Assembly: GCA_033220425.1 (NCBI GenBank)
Contig: CM065651.1
Coordinates: 3,658,001-3,722,000, forward strand
Length of the DNA: 64,000 nt
DNA from: Lepraria neglecta
Taxonomy: Eukaryota; Ascomycota; Lecanoromycetes; Lecanorales; Stereocaulaceae
Reading direction: 5' to 3'
Part shown: positions 1-11,380 of the stretch, piece by piece
How the letters are laid out: each line of letters starts with the position of its first letter
Position numbering within the stretch: the stretch's first letter is position 1
Notes under the pieces: generated by a model
What the model was told of the DNA's origin: nothing
The model's database searches: none
Seen by the model: only the letters and a program-made list of their open reading frames with translations
Made by a program: the position numbers and the translations under genes

Positions 1-1600
1 CGGCGAGAGGGTCGTAGGTGTACATGAGGCGCCAGTTCTTGGTTGGTGTGCAGTAGTCTGCGAAAGGCCAGGCGGCTTGAGCGGTGCTTTGCGCAAAGTC
101 TATCCATTGGCCTCGGCCGCAGTCGAGATACTAGATTATACACTATTAGCATTTGTTATACGAAGTTAAGGAGAGGTATTTACCCAATAGTTGGCATCTC
201 CCGCTAATGCTTTGTGGCCTTGAGCCACGACGTTCGCAACAGCGGTGTCAGTCTGCCAGGTTTGCACCACAACGTCGGCTCCAAGTGTCAAGTTCCATTG
301 AAGCAACATTTCCTCCCAGACAACTGGTGTCATGCCCGCAGCTCGAACCTTGTCGTGGTTGTAATCAACGAGCTTTTGCAGCAAAGGCTGAATTACCTTG
401 GTGTCATTCGAATTCACAGTCGGGTCCAGCCCATAGACATTGGCATTTACTTCATCGCCGCCAGTGTGGAAGTACGCGCTAAATGGATTTACGCGGGGGA
501 GGAGATCGGCCCATAGTTTTTCGAGGAAGTCATAAACAGCAGAATCATTGAGCTTGAGCTGACCTGTTGGTGGCTCAGCGGAGTAATTGGCCCATCCCGG
601 CTGGACATTAAGAGCAGCGACTAGATCTGGATATGACAGCCCAACGGCTGCCGTATGGCCGGGCATATCGGTCTCGATGATGACTTGGACGCCTCGGTAG
701 GCGCCATATGTCTGAATGGCCGCCAGATCGTCGGGGCTGTAGGAGAGACCTTTCATATATGCTCCCAGGTCGGCGAGCGGAGGCAGTGCTGGGATTTGGA
801 TGGTCCAGGACTGCGCATCTGTGGCATGCAAATGGAGAATATTGAATTTGTTGTAGGCAACAGCATCGATCGTGCGCATAATGTCATGTGGAGAAAAGGG
901 GCTTCGTGCTACATCTATGTTCAGGCCTCGGTGTTGGAATTTGGGAGCATCTTGGACGTACACGGGTGCAAGATTAGTGTAGATGCTGTTGCCGTCTCCG
1001 GTGGTATAGAAGAACTGGGTGAATGTCTCCAGAGCTCGGATGATCCCAACGCTCGAGACAGCATTGATCATGACTGCTCCGTTAACAGTAATGATAAGGG
1101 AATACGACTCGTCTACGGCGCCGGCCAGAGGCTTGAGAACATTGGATGGGTCGGTAGAATTCTGCTGGATGGCCACGTTACTTATGGTGCCGTACGAGAC
1201 GTTGGAAGGTGGTTCGAAAATTGAGTTGCGAGGATGGAATTTCCAGGGTACGAAATTGTCGTTTGATAGCTCGTCTTTGGTGCGGGCGATGGCGGCTTGG
1301 ACAATGCTGTAGCTGTCCATTCCGGTGGATGAATTTTGGTTGGTGACATCTTGGCTAGTGGTATTGGCGTATGGAGCATTAGCGGTCTAGGAAGGAGAGA
1401 GTTAATAAACGCACGGAAGGCTGGTATGGGAGTCTTACTAAATTGACTCCATTATTGGGTTGATATGAGAAGGCCACGTTTGGCGAGAGCCATAGGAACG
1501 TGGAGCCGTGTGTGTAATCCAAGGGTATAGGCCATATTGCAGTTGCGCGAATGGTGAATAGGCAAATCGTCAAGATCTGCGTGGTAATTTTGAAGGTCAT
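1..1600 (-). CDS. beta-N-acetylhexosaminidase (GH20), 3' end beyond window
   Basis: Secreted exo-enzyme that removes terminal N-acetylhexosamine from chitin oligomers and glycans by substrate-assisted catalysis. Three exons are visible: 1600-1439, 1386-184 and 130-1. Introns 1438-1387 and 183-131 are GT..AG and keep frame. The start at 1600 gives a hydrophobic N-terminus (TTQILTICLFTIRATA) that reads as a signal peptide. The GH20 catalytic pair is in HTGGDEVN, after a RGLNIDVARS motif typical of the family. The last exon begins YLDCGRGQWIDF and reaches KNWRLMYTYDPLA at the window edge, a well-conserved C-terminal GH20 block, so only the very end of the protein is missing. The family call is seen directly; secretion is inferred. 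Confidence 0.93.
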
Positions 1601-2145
1601 CAGTGTGCAAGAATGGCAGCTGTAACCGGATAGCGGACGAAAGGGGTTATTCGGGAAAGAACACTGGCGCTGCGTGATGTAAGGTGGAGAACTTTTGAAT
1701 ACAGAAATACCAGATATTGGTGAACACGAATGGGTTTTGATGTTGAACTTCGTGAGCCAAGAAGGCGAAGGTACAAAGAATTGCTAGTTTTTGCTCCTTC
1801 GCTATAACGAATTTCCTTTTGTTCTTTCACAACAATATGTTGGTACTCAAAGAAATGAAAGGTTAGAAGGCGATGGAGATAAAGGCAGTGGAGGCGACCC
1901 GATACCGCAGCATTCGCGGGGCAACTACTCCCTGCATTGGCTTGCATGCACTTGCATGTGCGCGATATCTGACCTGCAGGCAAGACAACCCGAGGATCCT
2001 TGGCGGTGAGGTTCAAAGAAGTCAGCACGTGAAAATAATAAAATAATCTCTTGTTCAAAAATCTGTAAACCGGTCAATTGTCTGGCTATCATAATACTTC
2101 ATGCTAGGAGCAACCCCTAGTCCTGTGATTGCTTTCTCAATTCGT
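1601..2145. other. intergenic, upstream of GH20 gene
   Basis: No convincing gene. The minus-strand open frame here has no family-like sequence and sits where the GH20 promoter and the pirin 3' region should be. Confidence 0.6.
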
Positions 2146-3024
2146 TCAGTTCGAATCGAGTACCACAACCTCGGCCTCCCCGTCACCGATCGACTCCACA
2201 AATAATTCGTCCCCTGCATTGACGTTCTCCACGAACACTCCATCACCTTCCCCCAACTCCGTCTCGCCTGCCAATCTGATCTTCGCCCCAATCCTCCTCA
2301 TCGGGAGATGAAGGTAAACCTTTCTCCCCGTCTTCGACTGCACCGCATCATTCCCTCCCACCTTCCAGGACGCGGATTCTCCCTTGGCAATGATAGAAGC
2401 GCCCATCAGGAAGTCGGCGTGGATGGGTATCGTCCCTTCGATTGAAGGGACAGCAGCTTTCTCTTCTTCGCCCGTAGCTTTGATGCCTGCTTTGAGTGGG
2501 CTGATGATCGTAGCGAAACCATTGCGCTTGGCATCTTCGGGAAAGGTCATGGTGTGATAAGTCGGCGGTAGACCCTTCCTCCATGGCAGCGCCCAGATTT
2601 GCAGGAAATGGACTTCGTCCTTTGAATGTTCGTTTTGCTCCGAATGTGCGATGCCGGTGCCTCCAGTGGTGAATTGCACATCGCCTCTGTGCATCCTGTA
2701 AAAGTCGTTCTTGTTTGCCGTTGACCCATCCTTCTTCGTCACCATCGAGTCTCGATGAGTCAGCTCGCCCGAGAGGATGTAAGAGAAGATCTCAGCATCA
2801 CGATGAGGATGCGTAGGAAAGCCATTATTTGGTGCAACACGGTCCTCGTTGAGCACGCGGAGGGCACCGAAGTTTTGGAACTTAGGATCGTAGTATTGGG
2901 CGAAGGAGAAAGTGTGATAGGAGTTTAGCCAGCCATGATTTCCGTGGCCACGCTCAGAAGAGCGGCGAGGAACGATCTTTGCGTGGGCGAGAGATTTGGA
3001 CATTGCCTTTGTGACTTTGGACAT
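2146..3024 (-). CDS. pirin family protein
   Basis: Single-exon gene of 292 codons. Pirins are bicupin Fe(II) proteins; members act as transcription cofactors or as quercetin 2,3-dioxygenases. The N-terminal cupin shows the metal ligands in order: FPTHPHRD, then LTHRDS, then GTGIAHSEQNEH. The opening GHGNHGWLNSYHTFSFAQY and QIWALPW are also family hallmarks. The C-terminal cupin is the degenerate half, as usual. Length matches the family. A second Met seven codons in (MSKSLAHAK) is an alternative start. The actual activity cannot be told from sequence; nuclear or cytosolic location is inference. Confidence 0.93.
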   Translation of the reverse strand: MSKVTKAMSKSLAHAKIVPRRSSERGHGNHGWLNSYHTFSFAQYYDPKFQNFGALRVLNEDRVAPNNGFPTHPHRDAEIFSYILSGELTHRDSMVTKKDGSTANKNDFYRMHRGDVQFTTGGTGIAHSEQNEHSKDEVHFLQIWALPWRKGLPPTYHTMTFPEDAKRNGFATIISPLKAGIKATGEEEKAAVPSIEGTIPIHADFLMGASIIAKGESASWKVGGNDAVQSKTGRKVYLHLPMRRIGAKIRLAGETELGEGDGVFVENVNAGDELFVESIGDGEAEVVVLDSN

Positions 3025-3549
3025 GAGATTTGAGGATGTGAGCTGAGTGGTAAATGCTCGTTAATGGCTTTGTGATTTTGACGAAGGGAAAGTGAGATTT
3101 GGAGACATGAGGACCCTTTTTATAATGCCCCATTCATCTTGTAGCACCTTCCAGCTTCTACGAGTACAAGTACTGGGAAGGTTGCGTAAAGATGTGTAAG
3201 CTGTGATAAATTTCTTAGCATTGGCTTGACCGAGGCAGAATTGGCCAATCACGGCTCTTGCCTAAGGACTTCTAGGCTTAATATGATTAGCTTCGTATTT
3301 TACAAAGCTCTTACTCAGGAAATAAAATCGGCATGCAATATGTGAGTAAGCAAGGATGCATCTTGGAGCTTGGAATATTGCTCGACAGAGAATCATTTGC
3401 TGGCTAGATAGCTATGTAACACAATCCCAATGTACAGTGAGCGCCCATCCCTGCGATGCTTATGCACAGCACCGTGGATACCGTGCGCTGATACCCCAAA
3501 ATGTACTTAATACAGCCCATTCATTAGTGAAATATACATATCCGTGGTA
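3025..3549. other. intergenic between NIPA-type gene and pirin
   Basis: No gene seen. It holds the pirin promoter and the 3' flank of the NIPA-type gene, both on the minus strand. Confidence 0.6.
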
Positions 3550-5572
3550 TCATTGCTGGGTATCATCATCACCTCGTTCGCCTGATTTTCCCTTACCCCT
3601 TTCCCGCTTGAGACGGAAAAATTCCCCCAAAGTAGCACCCACGCTCTGTGATCGGCTAGCCTTAGCTGGCCGCTCCGTCTCGACAGCTTCCTCAGGCAGC
3701 TGCGCCGCTTTCAACGGTGAGGAGCCCGTCATGGCCTCGCCCCCGCTCGAGCTCCTCATCCCTCTCTGGGACTTTGATATACGTGTCCCAGAGAGACGTG
3801 GACTTCTTTTAGCAGATGGCGAGTCCATACCTTTCCGCAAAGAGTCCGCAACCACGGCGCTTAAAGACGAGGAAAGTGGCGACATTAACGGACCAGGGGT
3901 TAAACGAGCCATGGAGCGTCTCGAAAGGGTTGAAGGGCGATTGGGAGTAGATGGGTTCGAGCGTTGCGCTTCGGAAGGTAGGAGAGGAGATGATATAGTT
4001 TTTCCATGTGCCTGGGGCCTAGCAAGACTATCATCGGATTGCCAAGGGTTTTCCAGTAGAGGCGACGCCATGTCTTCTCTTCGGTCTGTAAATCTGGATG
4101 ACGCGGTCGATGTATGAGAAAGTAAAGGCGGTGGCGTTCGCGGAGGCGTATCGCGGTGGTCGGGCTGCTGTCTTGAGGATCGCCTTGATCCCTGTATAAT
4201 GGGCCCTTCAGTGAAGGTAAAGCTGATTGAAGATTGCCTCCTTGCACGGTCTTCTTCGTTGCCTTCAACCTCATCTTGGTATCTTTCCTCGTCCACCAGT
4301 CCTATTGCTTCTTCCTCATCCTGCTTATCTTCAGCATCTTGATCGTCAGATCCCCGTGCCCTTCCACTCGTGATCAGATAGACACCCAGAAATGTCAACG
4401 CACAGCCCCCGAAGAACTTTCCGAACCGGTCTGCGTTGGCCGATTGAAAGTCCCGGTAGAGTACAGCGCTTCCGATGATGACAGATATAGTGAAGAGGAC
4501 GAATTGTACAGGGATGACTTGGGTCGAGTCGAAGCGTTGTAGGGCGCGATTGACGTAGCGTATCTGGAGGAGAGCCGTAACGACCAGGATGAAGACGAGA
4601 AGGTAGGTGATGGGGAACGTAAGAGCGCGCCAGAGAGTGTCTGAGAGCAATGACGCGACACCTTTGGTGGATAAAGCAGTGTAGCCTCCTGTACGTGTTT
4701 GTCAGCTTTGACACAAGAAGTCCAGGTATGAGATTACCGAAAAGCGCAACCAGTCCAAGGTCGATCAAAATCGTCCTTTCCCCGTATTTCCCACTCGCCC
4801 ACATCAAGATGATTATCAGCGCCGTCGTGATGCCCAGATATGTTTCAAATTCCCATCGTGTGATCGCTGCCCAAACATCGTGAGGTCCCATCTTCGTCTC
4901 GGAATTCTTCGCGCTGAGTACGATGGTGACTGCGCCAGCTATGGCAATTGCAACGCCCCAGAAGTCGCGCTGCCGGAAGCGCTCCTTGAGTAGGACAGGG
5001 GCAATGATACAGTTCGAGACCAAGGCGACAACTCCAAGGGGCGAGACGATCGAGGCAGGTGCGAAACCGTAGGCGATGAAATTTCCAGCCTCACCTACAA
5101 TCATGAGAATGAGACCCGCCCACCAATAGGGAGATTTCAGGTATGTCTTCCGGTCTGCCTGTGGCTCCAGCTTCTCGGACTGCTTGATAGTCGAGTCGGA
5201 GGAGCTGCGCGAGTGCAGGGACTCTCTTTCCGCCGTGATGCCGTTGTTCCCATTCCCGTTGCCGTATTGACTCTTGCTATTCCGTTCATCTTCAGGCAGC
5301 GCATGGAGGTTCAGCTGAGCCCGCTCTTCGGCTATCTCACTCTGCTGTGTACCGTAGTTCCTGTTCTTGGTCTTTGCCCGTCCATCACTCCATTGCTCGT
5401 TCTTTTCGTCTTGCTCGCGATCGAGTCTTATATGAGCGTAGCGTTGGATGTTGAGGGCGAAGGAGATGAGGATGTTTCCGACGATGGCGGTGACGATACC
5501 GATGAGTGAAGACCATTCTCGTAATTTGGAGCTTGTATCTCCATCATCAGCGACGTGGATGGCGTTAGACAT
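3550..5572 (-). CDS. NIPA/DUF803-type magnesium transporter-like membrane protein
   Basis: Two exons, 5572-4738 and 4688-3550, join across a 49-bp phase-1 intron to give 657 residues. The join restores the NIPA hallmark GGYTALSTKGVASLL, which supports the splice. Transmembrane segments include LIGIVTAIVGNILISFAL near the N-terminus, YWWAGLILMIVGEAGNFIAYGFAP, ASIVSPLGVVALVSNCIIAPVL (cut short here) and several after the splice (YLLVFILVVTALLQI, FVLFTISVIIGSAVLY). A hydrophilic loop of roughly 80-90 residues follows the first helix, and a long Ser/Arg-rich cytoplasmic tail makes up the last third, longer than in animal NIPA proteins. Family members move Mg2+ or related cations across plasma or endosomal membrane; substrate here is inferred only. 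Confidence 0.9.
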
Positions 5573-5931
5573 TGAGGCCGCTTATGCCGAGAAATCGAGG
5601 TTGGAAGCGCGTCGGCGAGTCCGGGCTCTTTGAACAGACTGGCTCTCGAGTCTACAGCCGTATACGACCATGTGAAGAGTATGATGCAGCATAAGACATA
5701 GCAAGGGGAGGCTGCGTATAGACCATGACTTCTTCGAAGTTGAATTTACTCCACCAGACTATAATCCTGACGACAAAGGCATAAAGTCCGAAGATCTCCC
5801 GGTCTAAAAATATCAGCCCTATGGTCTTGGCGTCTAATTGTCTGATGGCATGCAGAGCAAATTTTGTACTTGTTAATGAAATTTCATGAAACATTCTAGT
5901 AAGCATTTGATCTTTCCAACCTTTGCAAGTC
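5573..5931. other. intergenic
   Basis: Short spacer with no gene seen; 5' region of the NIPA-type gene. Confidence 0.6.
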
Positions 5932-7363
5932 CTAATCTTTCAGCAACGCTGCTGGATATTGAGATGGATACAATGGCTGCTCACGACCTGTCTCGTCAAT
6001 CCACGTCGAGTCACTCGAACCAGTCTTATACTCCTTCTCCGCTCCCAGCAATTCAATGTCATCCAGTGAGCCATTTCCATACCCTTCAGCTTCACTGCGA
6101 TATGTCAAGTGCTTTGCGCTCCCATCCGATGGCCTAGGCCAATCACCTTCGTCAGCTTCATTGCTCTTGTCATTGATGTTCTTGTGGTTGTAATCATCGA
6201 CCGCGGTATGGTCTGTTGAGTTTCTCTTGTTCGAGCGTGATTTGTGGCTGCGGTTGCTCGAGAACAAGGCCGTGAGGCGCGAAGAAACGCTCTTGGGCAA
6301 TGATGGGATGCGTTTGATGAGAGGCCACATGACGGGAAGGCATGCTGACACAATGCCAATGTTGCATTCAACATTGATCCAGATGCCTGCATTAGTGATA
6401 GTCCCTGCACTGACGTCTTAGTTATGACATTATTGCGAGAAGAATGACTTACATGTGACATCATATTCCTTTAATTCCAAAAGTAGCGGTATCCGTACAA
6501 TGCCTGCTATGCACACGCTGTTGATTCAATCGTATTAGCGCCGTGATGGACACCGAGAAACTGAGATAGGGAGCAGGATGGCATACAAACTACCAAGCAC
6601 AAAGATTCCACTTAATGCCAGTTTCTTAGACGTCCTCATCTGCAGATTCCACAGCCACGGGATCGGTAAAACCAGGACAATGATGTCGGTAGCAATGTTG
6701 GCAGCCGTGATGCCATAAGACAATACATTTTCGTTGATACAATGACCGCCTTGGATAGTCTTGTCCCAAAAGTAGCCGACCGGCTTGCAACCAAAGATGA
6801 CGGAAAAGATCAAGGCGATGCACCATCCTACCATCACAATACCGGTAATGATCGAAATGATTGTGAATTTTCGGACCGGAAAGATACGATGGTAGAAGAA
6901 GAGAAGCGAAAGCTTTGTCATGGTAATAGCAGCAGCAAAGATGATTTGAGACGCCCAATCAGTCTGTACTAGATGTTAATTGTAAGTCTGCCCTCGTGGA
7001 CAGTGCATGACTTACCTTTGCAAAATTGACGATATCACTCAGGTTTAGCGTTATTTCATGAAGAGCGAAGCCATAGTGCATGGCCACAAACCCATCAACG
7101 CTTAGACCCCATGAGAAGAGCTATATCACAAGTTTCAGCAGCCTATATATCATACTATGAGGAAGGGATCTCACCAGGGCAACGATAATGAGAGCGTCAT
7201 CGATACCGAACTTGGCTGCAGAAATCTTGCGTGACACCAGGCGAAGGATTACTGCAAGCCCAGAGAGTACCATCATAACGACCAAGGATGCTATAGTTTC
7301 GGCTTGACGACTGTCATTGAGGCTTGGAACAGCAGCGGTACAAAGAGTAGCCGCCGCGGCCAA
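5932..7363 (-). CDS. SAT4/PTH11-like rhodopsin-domain membrane protein
   Basis: Five exons: 7363-7175, 7120-7016, 6963-6587, 6517-6453 and about 6416-5932. Together they give about 406 codons in one frame. The product has seven hydrophobic segments and the conserved core of the fungal integral membrane domain: FGIDDALIIVAL near helix 2, YHRIFPVRKFT after helix 3, FGCKPVGYFWD in the second outer loop, ATDIIVLVLPIPWLWNLQ, SFVCIAGIVRIPLL and NAGIWINVECNIGIVSACLPVMWP. The last acceptor could also lie 12 bases further in, which keeps frame. The C-terminal tail is hydrophilic. Some relatives act as non-canonical GPCRs in host or surface sensing (PTH11); that role is not shown here. Plasma membrane is expected. 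Confidence 0.88.
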
Positions 7364-8926
7364 AGTCGCTGTTATTCGCCATGTCAGAAGCTGGTATTAC
7401 TCCACATTGAGGCTAGGTGGGACCTGTGTCAAGTAGGACTAACGAGAGATAGACTCACTCTTTTGAGCGTCCGCGTCGCATGTTTGTGCAATGGTATTTT
7501 GCAGCAAGAGTAGGAAATCTCCATTTGTGCAGATACAAGGTATGTCAAAGCCGCAACCACTGCTCATGATACCTTGGGAGGCGGCTGCTTGCTGCCGACT
7601 CACATATCAGTATCTTTGAGTACACTTGCTATCTAGCTGGAATTTGGCAAAACACACCGCACATTGTGGCAACTGCGCCAGCGCCGCTTCTGCTTGGGAT
7701 GGGGATAGGTTCATTTTGGCGGCGTATTGTGCTCAGTCTCTTCTTGCTTCAACGGTGACCACTAGTTTGAAGTTTGCAGAAGAGTCCTTTCCTCACAAAG
7801 AGACAACTTAGTGGGGGCAAAGGCAAGGCAGATTCGAGATATGTGACTTTATTAAAGGATTCCAATCCTTGGGTAAAACACCACGATTGACTGCCGAGCC
7901 ACAATCCCCATATGGACGGGACGAAGGACATTAAACCTCTGTCCGATCTATGTCTTGCGGCAGCTATCTCCCACACCAATTCACCAGGATTAGGTGACAA
8001 GCCACGTCATACACGAGGCGCAAGGGCTGCGAAAGGGCGAACGGAACCGAGGAAGTATGCCAATTTACACGACTATCACGTTCCTCATGGAGGGATCCCT
8101 TCAGGCTATCCGTGCCTCATCTGAGGGGTAGGAAATCGCAGCCAATTGAGTGTCTCATTTTCGCATGCTTCGTCTAGGCATTACGATCAGTTTTCTAGAT
8201 CCAGATACAAGCTGCAGTCGTGCCGCAGAGGTGAAATGGATGAAAAACGTTAGGGCTGCATCTGACGACTTCGTACGACTTAAAACTCCACTATTCCTGA
8301 CAAATGTGTGGATCGCAGTTTTAGTAAGTCGACGGATCGTGCCATTTTCGACGGCAACAAGCCCTAGAACCTCTGCAGCCACGCGAATCTGCTTGCTGTG
8401 TGGGATGTGTGGGATGGCTTGGCACAAAACAAAGCCTTCCCGTGCCGTGTCAAATGCGGCTGGTAGCGTTAGATATTCATGACGCTCAGTGGCAAAAATC
8501 GGACGTCATATGCGGGAGGATTCGGCTGTCCCGAGGATTATAGTCGATGACTCCAATCATAAGTGTCTCAGGTATCAATGGCGCAAGAAGTGTGGCCAAC
8601 GGTAGATTTAAAAGGGATCATCATTGGAATGTGGAGTAAATTAGATCCCGGAATAGACCGATGAGGAGGCGGGCCGCTTTAGTTATGTATGACATCATGA
8701 CTATTCCCTCGATCGTATCATTTTCACCTGCTGTGCATAATTCTCCGTGCATCTTAGGCCAGCTTAACTCTTGACAGTGCATGGCTGCTATCCACACTTA
8801 CATGAGCGTCCCTGGAAACCAATTAGCCTCGTCTTTTTTCTTTGTCTCAGGGTTCACGACTTCTGCTAAGTTCGTTGAGGGTTCCTCTAATCTTGTTACC
8901 GTTGGAGCAGATGATGGCTTTGGCGG
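7364..8926. other. intergenic, about 1.5 kb
   Basis: No gene, RNA or repeat recognised. Open frames on both strands are short and lack family-like sequence. It lies between two divergent genes and should hold both promoters. Confidence 0.5.
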
Positions 8927-10670
8927 TTGAAATACAGCGGAAAGCTTTCCAACATCCCGGCTCATTTGCTCTCTATTCCCCACTCTTGGCAAGTCGAGCA
9001 CTGCTTCTCTGTTGTAGGTCATCGCAATCTAACAATCTGTATAGTGTCTAGCTTTTCTTGTGGCTCGTGCTGTTTACAACATATATTTCCATCCACTCTC
9101 TTCTTTTCCTGGACCCAGGTCTGCTGCCGCAAGCAACATTCCATACGTAGTCGCTCAAGTTCGCGGCAAACTTCCTCACTGGGTTTCTGCCCTGCACGAG
9201 ACTTATGCGTCTCCCATCATCCGGATATCTCCTACGGAGCTCTCGTTCATCGATGGAGAGGCATGGAAAGACATTTACGGCTACCGTTCTGGACATGCAC
9301 CGTTTGAGAAGGATCTCTTAGTGTACGGGAAGCCACCAAACGGAGTCCATTCGCTCCTGACTGCGCCGAAAGAAGACCATACTCGGATGCGCAGAGTCAT
9401 CGATCATGCATTCTCTGACAAAGCCTCCAGAGAACAAGAGCCTATTGTGACCGGCTATGTTGATAACTTAATCAAGAGATTGCATAATCAAATCAGTGGA
9501 CCCAACCAGGGCCAAGTTGACGTTGTGAAATGGTATAATTGGATGAGTTTTGACATCATCGGCGATCTCTCTTTCGGACAGTCCTTCGGTTGCCTCGAGA
9601 CACAGACGTATCATCCATGGGTTGAGACGATTTTCGGTAATCTCAAAGGCATTTCTTTCATGGGTGCCTGCAACCGCTTCACTATCCTACAATATATTTT
9701 ACCCTGCCTTATCCCGAAAAGCATCAAACGAATGATAGATGAACACTGGGCAGCCACAACTGCAAATGTTGACCGTCGCCTGGAGCTTGGAACTGATCGC
9801 CCAGATTTCATGTCACCAATCATAAAACATAACAACGACGAGAAGGCCAGTTTGAGGCATGAAGAAATGATGTCAAACGCCTCTCTCTTCGTGATTGCAG
9901 GCAGCGAGAGCGTAGCCACGAATTTGAGTGGGACCACATACTACCTCTTGCAGAATTCTGACACTATGAGACGTATCACAGAAGAGATCAACTCAGCGTT
10001 CACGTCGGAAGATCAGATCACTCCGCAAAGTGTTGCAAATCTTCCATACCTACAGGCTTGTCTCTCGGAGACCAATCGAATCTACCCGACTGCTTTGACT
10101 GGTCAAGCAGTGAGAGTTCCACCAGCGGGCGATACTGTGTGTGGCCAATGGGTACCGGGAGGCGTAAGTTTCCTTTTCTATGCCGTGAAGACTCTACATG
10201 ACTATGACATTAACATCAATCTTGGCCGTATTGTCGTGGTGAATGTTTTGCTAATCAACCGTTTAGACAGGTGTGACAATTAACCAATACGCAGCATATC
10301 GCTCGCCCACGAACTTCACAGACCCAAATCAGTATGTTCCTGAACGCTGGCTAGAGAATCCTAGATATGCCTCGGATGATAAAAGCGTTTTCCAGCCATT
10401 CTCTGCTGGTCCTCGAAATTGCATTGGGAAAAAGTAAGTGGCTAGCATATAATCTTGCTCATCGAACTGCTGGTTGGTTTACTGATTGAATGCAGTCTCG
10501 GGAACCTCGAGACACGACTTGTACTTGCACGGATGATTTGGAACTTCACTATGGAACTTAGTGAAGAGACGGATCCGGACTGGGAAGACCAGCAAGTGTT
10601 CTTGTCATGGCAGAAGAAGCCGTTAGTGGTCAAGCTTAAAGCAAGACAGCGATCTAAGAAGCGGTTGTGA
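8927..10670 (+). CDS. cytochrome P450 monooxygenase
   Basis: Microsomal heme monooxygenase. Best model has four exons: 8927-8992, 9045-10163, 10267-10433 and 10496-10670, giving 508 codons in frame, normal for a fungal P450. Visible motifs in order: VYNIYFHPLSSFPGPR proline hinge after a short N-terminal anchor, I-helix FVIAGSESVATN, ExxR as ETNR, PERW in YVPERWLEN and heme-thiolate loop FSAGPRNCIGK, which is completed across the last intron. The exon 3 acceptor is the first AG at 10266; the next AG four bases on would break frame. Exon 1 is the weakest part: it is small, with donor GTCGAG. Convergent with the Zn2Cys6 gene downstream. Substrate unknown. Confidence 0.9.
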
Positions 10671-11380
10671 TAAGAGCATCTTAGATTTTGGATATTGATC
10701 CAAACCCCTTCGAGGGATGAGGTATCATAAAGAGACGACGCTCGCATTGGAGGCGTAGTGAAATTGCATGGTATCAAGAGCAATGAAATGTACTAGCACA
10801 TTTAGTTATATAGCAGGGATATCTCCTTCGTGAAAAGGGTCATCAGCGAAGGAGGCACTGGTGGAGTCCAGGCCATTGGTCATCAAGAACAAAACAGTGG
10901 AGAAAAAGCCGAAAATCGAAAGCCTCTCTCTAGTGAACTGTGTGGACGTCCACACCATGTTTCTCACATGTACATCTTCACGACTAGGATTGCTCGCCTG
11001 AAATGAAAACGTCAGAACGTGGCGCAGCACAAGATGGAGATAGCAGACCTGGATGTTTCAACCCTTCGCTACTGGTGATCAGCGCAGCGTCTTTCCCTTT
11101 CTGGTAATGTCATGTCGTCATATATCCTTAGCAGGACTCATATACTTTTCCTGCCATGCACGATTGACAACGATCTTCTGAACTTTCCCGTGTCTGTTAT
11201 CGAAGCCCACCACATGGGCGCATCAACCTTAATGGCCCTTAGCACAACGGCTCGACTTGCCTATCCGCACACCCAGTTTCCGTATCGCCTTGGACCTCGT
11301 ATCTCTGCCATCATCAGCAATCTGCAATTCCTTACGGAATTGCTTCAAACTGTCCGGAACATCGGCTGTCGCAGGCATAT
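10671..11380. other. intergenic between convergent genes
   Basis: Shared 3' region of the P450 and the Zn2Cys6 regulator. No gene seen. Confidence 0.55.

Noticed and set aside
655-1224. Plus-strand open frame of 189 codons across the GH20 gene
   Set aside because: It is antisense to strongly conserved GH20 sequence, so it is a shadow frame.
1600-2058. Minus-strand open frame of 152 codons upstream of GH20
   Set aside because: It ends at the GH20 start, shows no domain and looks like promoter and leader sequence.
3356-4117. Plus-strand open frame of 253 codons
   Set aside because: It overlaps the Ser-rich tail of the NIPA-type gene in antisense; the low-complexity tail creates the open frame.
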